Source: an uncultured Collinsella sp. (GTDB taxonomy: Bacteria > Actinomycetota > Coriobacteriia > Coriobacteriales > Coriobacteriaceae). Taken from it: DNA of 51,587 nt. The stretch is from positions 1 to 51,587 of the forward strand of contig CABUWA010000001.1 in NCBI GenBank assembly GCA_902495085.1, written 5' to 3'. Numbering within the stretch: position 1 is the first letter of the stretch; each line of letters starts with the position of its first letter. Of this stretch, positions 46,624 through 51,587 are shown piece after piece. The position numbers were made by a program, and so were the translations under genes. Under the pieces are notes generated by a model that searched no databases, was not told the origin of the DNA, and saw nothing but the letters and a program-made list of their open reading frames with translations.

Positions 46624-48060
46624 ATGCCGAATGTCCCCACCATCACCCCGGGCCCGGATGATACCGAGCACACGCTCGAAGGTCCCACCGAAACGATTCC
46701 TCTGATTACAAACGTACATGCCGATAAGCAGGACGGACGCGCGAACGATACGGCCGAGATTTCCGATGAAGAGGCGTATACCAAGCTCAAGGCAAAACGT
46801 GCCGAACGTCGACGCAAAAAGCTGATTCGACGCGGTATTGCCGCTGGCGTCGTAGGTGCCATCGCGCTCATTGCCGTTATCGCAACCCTGGTTATCAATG
46901 CGCAGCCTCAGGGCGCTAGCGGACCTGTGACCGACATGGTGACCGAGGGCACGTTTACCACAACGGTCGAGGCGAAAGGCCAGCTCAAACCCATTTCGTC
47001 CTCAGTGGTCTCCCCTTCTGTCGACGGCACGGTCGATTCTATCAACGTGCAGGCAGGCCAATCCGTCAACGAGGGCGACGTGCTTCTGACCATTAAAAAC
47101 GACGAGCTCAATCGCAACGTTGCCGAGGCGCAGCGTGCAGTTGCAGCCGCTCAGGAAGACCTCGCCAACGCACAGAAAGCCGCAGCTGCCGCACAGGCCA
47201 CCCCAACGACGGACGTCGATGGAGCTTCCGCTGCGGCTGGCATCACCGCCGCATCAGCGGACACAAACGCCGTATCGGCCGCGCAGCGCAGCCTCGCTTC
47301 GGCCCAGGCAAACCTCGATCAGGCGAACGCCAAGGCAGCCAGCCGTACGGTCACGGCCCCGAGCTCGGGTAGCATCGTGGAGCTCAACGCCAAGGTGGGC
47401 GCCACGGTAACAGGCGGCATGATCATGGGCGAAAGCGATACGAGCGGCGGCAAGCAGTGCATGCAGATCGCCGACCTATCCAAGATGAAAGTGACCGTGC
47501 AGGTGGGCGAAAAGGACATCGCCAAGATCGCCGTTGGGCAGAGCGCCAACGTCACGTATCCCGCGTTTCCCGATATCGTGAGCCAGGGCACCGTCACGGC
47601 TATCGCGTCGGTGGCAAACTCCGACGCCGCCAACGGTGGCGGCGGCAGCGTAACCTTTAACGTCGACATTCTCATAGAGGCGCCCGACGCGCGCCTGAAG
47701 CCGGGCATGACGGCCGAGGTATCGGTGGTGACCGAGCAGCTCGACGACGTGGTGATGGTGCCGACGATGGCGCTCATGACCGAAGACGGCGAACACTATT
47801 ACGTCAACGTGGCGACTGATGACGAGGGCAAGCAAACCCGTCGCGTGAAGGTGACCGTCGTGACGCAAAACGACAACGAAGCCGTAGTCGGCAAGACACA
47901 GGTCAAGCGCGACGACCAGGGCAACGAGATCAACCCTGACGTGCCTGTTACCAAGCTGCGCGATGGCGACACCCTCGTCATGGACACCGGAGCTGACGCA
48001 ACAGCTGACGGCGGCCACAACGCGGATTCGGGCAGTATGTCTGACGATGAGGGCATGTAA
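46624..48060 (+). CDS. MacA-like membrane fusion protein of an ABC exporter
   Basis: Adaptor subunit of a three-gene ABC exporter. From ATG 46624 (AAAGGAG upstream) 478 residues: a charged cytosolic start, one membrane helix (AAGVVGAIALIAVIATLVI), a lipoyl-like half (SSVVSPSVDGTVDSINVQAGQSVNEGD), an Ala/Gln-rich coiled-coil hairpin (residues about 165-245), the second lipoyl half (RTVTAPSSGSIVELNAKVGATV), and a beta-barrel domain with MLKPGMTAEV-like LKPGMTAEVSVVTE. The C-terminus is acidic and Gly/Ser-rich. In a Gram-positive it would link permease and cell wall space rather than an outer membrane channel. Confidence 0.9.
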   Translation: MPNVPTITPGPDDTEHTLEGPTETIPLITNVHADKQDGRANDTAEISDEEAYTKLKAKRAERRRKKLIRRGIAAGVVGAIALIAVIATLVINAQPQGASGPVTDMVTEGTFTTTVEAKGQLKPISSSVVSPSVDGTVDSINVQAGQSVNEGDVLLTIKNDELNRNVAEAQRAVAAAQEDLANAQKAAAAAQATPTTDVDGASAAAGITAASADTNAVSAAQRSLASAQANLDQANAKAASRTVTAPSSGSIVELNAKVGATVTGGMIMGESDTSGGKQCMQIADLSKMKVTVQVGEKDIAKIAVGQSANVTYPAFPDIVSQGTVTAIASVANSDAANGGGGSVTFNVDILIEAPDARLKPGMTAEVSVVTEQLDDVVMVPTMALMTEDGEHYYVNVATDDEGKQTRRVKVTVVTQNDNEAVVGKTQVKRDDQGNEINPDVPVTKLRDGDTLVMDTGADATADGGHNADSGSMSDDEGM

Positions 48061-48833
48061 TGCGTCCCGTTATCGACATACGCAACGTGCACCGCATCTT
48101 TGAGAGCGAGGCGGGGTGCGCCCACATCCTGCACAACGTGAGCCTGGCGGTAAATCCCGGCGAATTCGTCGCTATCACTGGCCCCTCGGGCTCGGGCAAA
48201 TCAACGCTCATGAACATCCTAGGCTGCCTGGATAAGCCAACGGCAGGCGACTACTACCTGCAAGGGCTCAACGTGGCCGAGCTCGATGATGACGAGCTCA
48301 CCGAAGTCCGCGCCCTGAGCATTGGCTTTGTCTTTCAGAGCTTCAACCTGCTGCCGCGCCTGTCGGTTATCGAAAACGTGATGCTGCCGCTGGCCTACAC
48401 CAATGTGCCCCGTAGCCAGCGCGAGATGCGCGCCGTGCACGCGCTGCAGGCCGTCACGCTACCGGTCGACCACTGGGACCACCGCATATCCGAGCTCTCG
48501 GGCGGCCAGATGCAGCGCGTCGCAATCGCGCGCGCCCTCGTCAATGACCCGCCCATCATCCTGGCCGATGAGCCGACGGGAAACCTGGACTCCGCTACCG
48601 GAGCGCTTGTAATGGAGACCTTCCATAGACTTCAGGAGCGCGGCAAAACCATCGTGCTTATCACACACGACCCCGGCATCGCCGCCGAGGCCGACCGTGC
48701 CGTGACCATCCGCGACGGTCGCATTCACGATGGCGCGTATATTCCACATGCACCGCGGACCCTGCGCAGCGCCGTGGATAGCCTGCCCAGGATTTCCGCC
48801 TCCGCCAACCCGCCGAAAGGAGAGATGGCATGA
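48060..48833 (+). CDS. ABC transporter ATP-binding protein, MacB/LolD type
   Basis: 257 residues. Walker A GPSGSGKST, Q-loop FVFQSFNLLPRLSV, signature LSGGQMQRVAIARAL, Walker B PIILADEPTGNLDS, and the H-loop LITHDPGIA are all intact. Start overlaps the MacA-like stop as TAATG. The C-terminus has an extra 25-residue Pro/Ser-containing tail. Energises export through the FtsX-like permease encoded next. Confidence 0.95.
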   Translation: MRPVIDIRNVHRIFESEAGCAHILHNVSLAVNPGEFVAITGPSGSGKSTLMNILGCLDKPTAGDYYLQGLNVAELDDDELTEVRALSIGFVFQSFNLLPRLSVIENVMLPLAYTNVPRSQREMRAVHALQAVTLPVDHWDHRISELSGGQMQRVAIARALVNDPPIILADEPTGNLDSATGALVMETFHRLQERGKTIVLITHDPGIAAEADRAVTIRDGRIHDGAYIPHAPRTLRSAVDSLPRISASANPPKGEMA

Positions 48834-50044
48834 GCGCCCGCGATCTCATCCAGGAAGCCCTTCACTCGCTCGAAGCCAACAAGGGGCGCAGCCTGCTCAC
48901 CATCCTGGGCATTGTCATCGGCATCGCCTCGGTTATCGCCATGACTTCGCTCATCGGCGGCATCCAAAACAGCCTGGTCAACAGTCTGGGCCTCAATGCG
49001 GCACGCATGGTGCAAATCTATTCGTCGCAAGAACTCACCGAGTCCGACATCGAGAAGCTTCAAAAACTGGTGCCGCAGATAGAGCAGATCGGCATTGTCG
49101 ACAGCGCGTATACCGAGTACAAGACCGGCGATAAAAGCTATACCGTCATGGCACAGGGTGTCGATAGCGACATGCTCGACGCCGTGGGGGCCAGCAAGCT
49201 CGTTGCGGGGCGCACCTATTCCCAGGCCGAGTCCCAATCAGGCTCGCGCGTGGCGCTCATCAGCCGCGGCGGCGCCGATCAGCTTTACGACAACGAACAG
49301 GATGCGCTGGGGAAAACCATCAAGGTGTCCAACGGCGAGGTGCAGATTGTAGGTGTGATTGATGGCGGCAACGACTCCATGGGCTCGCTCACGCTGTATA
49401 TGCCGCGCGAAACCATCTCAGGCCTGTTTGGCGACGAAAATCCTTCATTCCCCAGCGTGACGGCTCTTGCCGCCGAGGGCACAGACATGGACGAGCTTTG
49501 TAAGACCATCGAGTCCAAGGTGCGCGCAATGAAGGGCATCGCGGAGGATGATGAGTACGACAGTGTATCGGCGACCTCCATGAAAAGCGCCATCGATGCA
49601 CTCAACTCCTTTATGGGCGCGTTCTCGCTCATCATGGGCGCTGTCGCCAGCATCTCGCTGCTTGTCGGCGGTATCGGCATTATGAATATGATGCTCACCA
49701 ACGTGACTGAGCGCATCCGTGAGATCGGCATTCGCCGTGCCCTGGGCGCAAGTCGTCGCGATATCACCGCGCAGTTTTTGGCCGAGTCCTCGGCGCTGTG
49801 CGTCACCGGCGGACTGTTGGGTGTCCTGATTGGCTATCTGCTGGCATGGGGACTCACGTTCTTTGCCGCAAGCTCGGGCATCATGAGCGAGTTTGGAGCT
49901 ACCGGGACGATCACGCCAAGCTTCTCCATTACAACAGTGTTGATCGCGTTTGCCGTATCGGTCGGCATCGGCGTAATCTTTGGCTTCTACCCCGCTCGCC
50001 GTGCAGCAAAGCTCGACCCGGTGGAATGCCTACGCTACCAGTAA
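48830..50044 (+). CDS. ABC transporter permease, MacB/FtsX type
   Basis: 404 residues with four membrane helices: one near the N-terminus (LLTILGIVIGIASVIAMTSL) and three at the end, with a large extracytoplasmic MacB_PCD-like domain (residues about 45-265) between. Typical end signature is present: GGIGIMNMMLTNVTERIREIGIRRALGASRRDI and GFYPARRAAKLDPVECLRYQ. ATG overlaps the ATPase gene by 4 bp. The trio is a MacAB-like exporter; substrate may be a peptide or an antibiotic, not determinable here. Confidence 0.95.
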   Translation: MSARDLIQEALHSLEANKGRSLLTILGIVIGIASVIAMTSLIGGIQNSLVNSLGLNAARMVQIYSSQELTESDIEKLQKLVPQIEQIGIVDSAYTEYKTGDKSYTVMAQGVDSDMLDAVGASKLVAGRTYSQAESQSGSRVALISRGGADQLYDNEQDALGKTIKVSNGEVQIVGVIDGGNDSMGSLTLYMPRETISGLFGDENPSFPSVTALAAEGTDMDELCKTIESKVRAMKGIAEDDEYDSVSATSMKSAIDALNSFMGAFSLIMGAVASISLLVGGIGIMNMMLTNVTERIREIGIRRALGASRRDITAQFLAESSALCVTGGLLGVLIGYLLAWGLTFFAASSGIMSEFGATGTITPSFSITTVLIAFAVSVGIGVIFGFYPARRAAKLDPVECLRYQ

Positions 50045-50056
50045 GCCACCACCAAC

Positions 50057-50125
50057 AAGTTGTGGTGAATTAGGGACTGAATATGCTATTTAGCAGCAAA
50101 AACAGACGCTATTTCACCGCAACTT
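50057..50125. repeat. inverted-repeat element, AAGTTGCGGTGAAATA family, copy 2
   Basis: 23-base arms at 50057-50079 and 50103-50125, pairing at most positions, with 23 bases between. The right arm repeats GTTGCGGTGAAATAG of the copy at 33844-33867. It stands between the permease gene and a transposase-like relic. Confidence 0.75.
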
Positions 50126-50242
50126 ATTGAAGGGCTGCTTGCGCCAGTTCCGTGCGTCGTCCTCGAGCGATTGGCGGATGACAGGCTTGTACGGGTCGAG
50201 CTTGCTCGGGGCGCTCCTCCTCGCAGGCGGGAGGGCACGCAT
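50114..50242 (-). pseudogene. IS21-like transposase relic (short N-terminal piece)
   Basis: A 42-codon frame starting with ATG at 50242: MRALPPARRSAPS, then KLDPYKPVIRQSLEDDARNW and RKQ. The KLDPYK..I...L block is what I recall from IstA-type IS21 transposases. It ends at a stop within the hairpin repeat, so nearly all of the transposase is missing. It lies 13 bp downstream of cobK. The match is by motif memory only. Confidence 0.5.
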
Positions 50243-50255
50243 GCGCGGCGAGCGC

Positions 50256-51029
50256 CTAGCGCGCGAACTCCCGTAAGAGCGCGTCTTCCACTTCCCTAAG
50301 CGAAAGGGCCCCGCCTCCCTCGGCGGGACGGGCGACCACGATACAGCGCGCTCCCACGTCGCGCGCGGAGGCGATCTTCTCGGCCGTGCCGCCTACGGTT
50401 CCCGAGTCCTTGGTCACAAGCCACTGGGCGCCCACCTGCCGAAGCATCGCCTCGTTGAGCTCGCGGGTGAAGGGCCCCTGCATGCCGATGACGTGCGACG
50501 GCGAAAACCCCGCGTCGATGCACTTCGTTATAGCACCGGGCAGAGGGAGCACACGCACGAAGAAGCGCTCCGCGAAATCGGCGACGCGCGTGTAGGGAGC
50601 AAGCTCCTTGCTCCCCGTCGTGAGAAGCGCGCGACCCGGGTTCTCGGAGAGAAAGCGCGCCGCGCAGGCGATCGACGCGACCGACACGACGCCTTTGGGC
50701 AGCGCCTCGACCGGGCGCGTAAGGCGCAGGCATCGTGCACCCACGGCGAGCGAAGCGGCCCGGATGTTGCCGCTTGCGAGCGTAGCGAAGGGGTGCGTGG
50801 CGTCGACGACGATGCGCGCGCCGGAAAGCTCACGCTCCATGTCGGCCTCGTCGAGCCTGCCCGCATGCACCTCGATGCCCGGAAGCTCGCCCAAAAGCTC
50901 GCCTCCGTACTCGGTTGCCGCGTAGGCACGGGCGGGGATTCCCGCCCCGCTCGCCCATTCGCACAGGAGGCGGCCCTCGGTGGTGCCGGCGAAGATGCGC
51001 AGCGCCGGCGCGGATGCGGGGGCCGTCAC
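50256..51029 (-). CDS. precorrin-6A (cobalt-precorrin-6A) reductase
   Basis: Reduces the corrin ring precursor in cobalamin synthesis. GTG 51029 overlaps the cbiC stop as GTGA; the frame is open further up to 51380 because of GC bias, but that would cover cbiC. 257 residues: LRIFAGTTEGRLLCEWAS at the start, VVDATHPFATLAS, LRLTRPVEALP, LLTTGSKELAPY, MQGPFTRELN and VTKDSGTVGGTAEKI, all CobK/CbiJ family features. The end carries ARPAE. Confidence 0.92.
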   Translation of the reverse strand: MTAPASAPALRIFAGTTEGRLLCEWASGAGIPARAYAATEYGGELLGELPGIEVHAGRLDEADMERELSGARIVVDATHPFATLASGNIRAASLAVGARCLRLTRPVEALPKGVVSVASIACAARFLSENPGRALLTTGSKELAPYTRVADFAERFFVRVLPLPGAITKCIDAGFSPSHVIGMQGPFTRELNEAMLRQVGAQWLVTKDSGTVGGTAEKIASARDVGARCIVVARPAEGGGALSLREVEDALLREFAR

Positions 51030-51587
51030 TTCGGGCCGCCTGGGCGCGTGATCTGGTAGAGCAGCGCGTTCATAATGGCGGCCGCCACGGTCGAGCCGCC
51101 CTTGCGACCCCTCGCGACGATGGCCGGCACGCGTCGCGCGAGTAGCTCCTCTTTTGCCTCGACCACGTTCACAAACCCAACCGGCACCCCAACGACGAGC
51201 GCGGGCGCGATCTTCCCCGCGTCCATGAGCTCGGCGAGGCGCAGAAGTGCTGTGGGAGCGTTGCCGACGGCCACGATGAGCGGACCCTCGATGCCGCAAG
51301 CTTTGTCCATGCTCGCAACGGCGCGAGTCGTGCCCGCGGCGCGCGCCGTTGCGGCGACATCCGGGTCGGCCATATAGCACACGGCCTGGCAGCCGATCTT
51401 CGCGAGCGCGGGCTTGCTTATGCCTGCGAGCGCCATGTTCGTGTCGGTGAGCACCGTGGCCCCTGCGCGCAGTGCGTCGAGCGCACAGTGCGCGGCGTCA
51501 TGGGTGAACACGAGGGAATCGGCGTACGAGAAGTCGGCAGTGGTGTGGATGACGCGCTTCACGACGGGCTCTTCGAGCGGCGGGAAC
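51026..51587 (-). CDS. precorrin-8X / cobalt-precorrin-8 methylmutase (5' end outside window)
   Basis: Moves a methyl group on the corrin ring to give hydrogenobyrinate or cobyrinate. The open frame continues to the window edge, so the true start (about 20-25 residues further) is missing. Marks: VKRVIHTTADFSYADSLVF, DTNMALAGISK, CYMADPDV, IVAVGNAPTALLRL and GVPVGFVNVVEAKEEL, then GRKGGSTVAAAIMNALL. It overlaps cobK and indicates that a cobalamin cluster continues to the right. Confidence 0.93.
   Translation of the reverse strand, partial: FPPLEEPVVKRVIHTTADFSYADSLVFTHDAAHCALDALRAGATVLTDTNMALAGISKPALAKIGCQAVCYMADPDVAATARAAGTTRAVASMDKACGIEGPLIVAVGNAPTALLRLAELMDAGKIAPALVVGVPVGFVNVVEAKEELLARRVPAIVARGRKGGSTVAAAIMNALLYQITRPGGPK

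Noticed and set aside
51030..51380. Extended N-terminus of CobK
   Set aside because: This part of the open frame overlaps the conserved coding sequence of the methylmutase; the GTGA overlap at 51026-51029 gives a start that matches the family.

Overview
The window looks like chromosomal DNA from a high-GC, anaerobic gut actinobacterium of the Coriobacteriia, most likely Collinsella or a close relative. This is an inference: housekeeping genes are GC-rich with strong GC3 bias, a GlgC/GlgD glycogen pathway sits beside actinobacterial-style genes, GTG and TTG starts are common, serine dehydratase is of the Fe-S type, and a cobalamin pathway begins at the right edge. No rRNA gene or database search supports the genus call.

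Left third (1-18.2 kb, all minus strand): one long capsule/exopolysaccharide operon, read right to left. It begins with a long untranslated leader and a LoaP/RfaH-type NusG paralogue. Then follow a polyprenyl-phosphate sugar transferase, two GT4 glycosyltransferases, a radical SAM/SPASM protein, a pyruvyl-transferase-family protein next to an FrhB-like iron-sulfur protein, a GT2, another glycosyltransferase, a Wzy-like polymerase, a second pyruvyl-transferase-family protein, a Wzx flippase, a second FrhB-like protein, a frameshifted acyltransferase with a G9 tract, and dTDP-rhamnose genes rfbA (frameshifted) and rfbB (cut by the window edge). This is a Wzx/Wzy-type locus with mosaic base composition. 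Several of its coding sequences contain perfect or near-perfect hairpins, including tandem hairpins at the same codon position in both FrhB-like paralogues.

Middle (18.4-33.8 kb): tRNA-Ala(GGC), thiamine pyrophosphokinase and a HAD phosphatase on the minus strand. A glycogen regulon follows on the plus strand: glgB, glgP, glgC, glgD, glgA and a giant GH13-GH77 fusion. Shared TTGGTAAAAC operator-like half-sites lie in front of glgB/HAD and in front of the fusion gene. GlgB and GlgA carry lysine/alanine-rich, histone-H1-like C-terminal tails. A small FmdB-type zinc ribbon gene closes the region.

Right third (33.8-51.6 kb): housekeeping genes on the minus strand (gltX, priA, def, fmt, rsmB), then plus-strand metK, a fused serine dehydratase, an L,D-transpeptidase and a MacA/MacB-like ABC exporter trio. 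Cobalamin genes cobK and cbiC (partial) enter from the right edge on the minus strand. Intergenic gaps here hold large inverted-repeat elements of at least two families, and one abuts a relic that resembles an IS21-type transposase.
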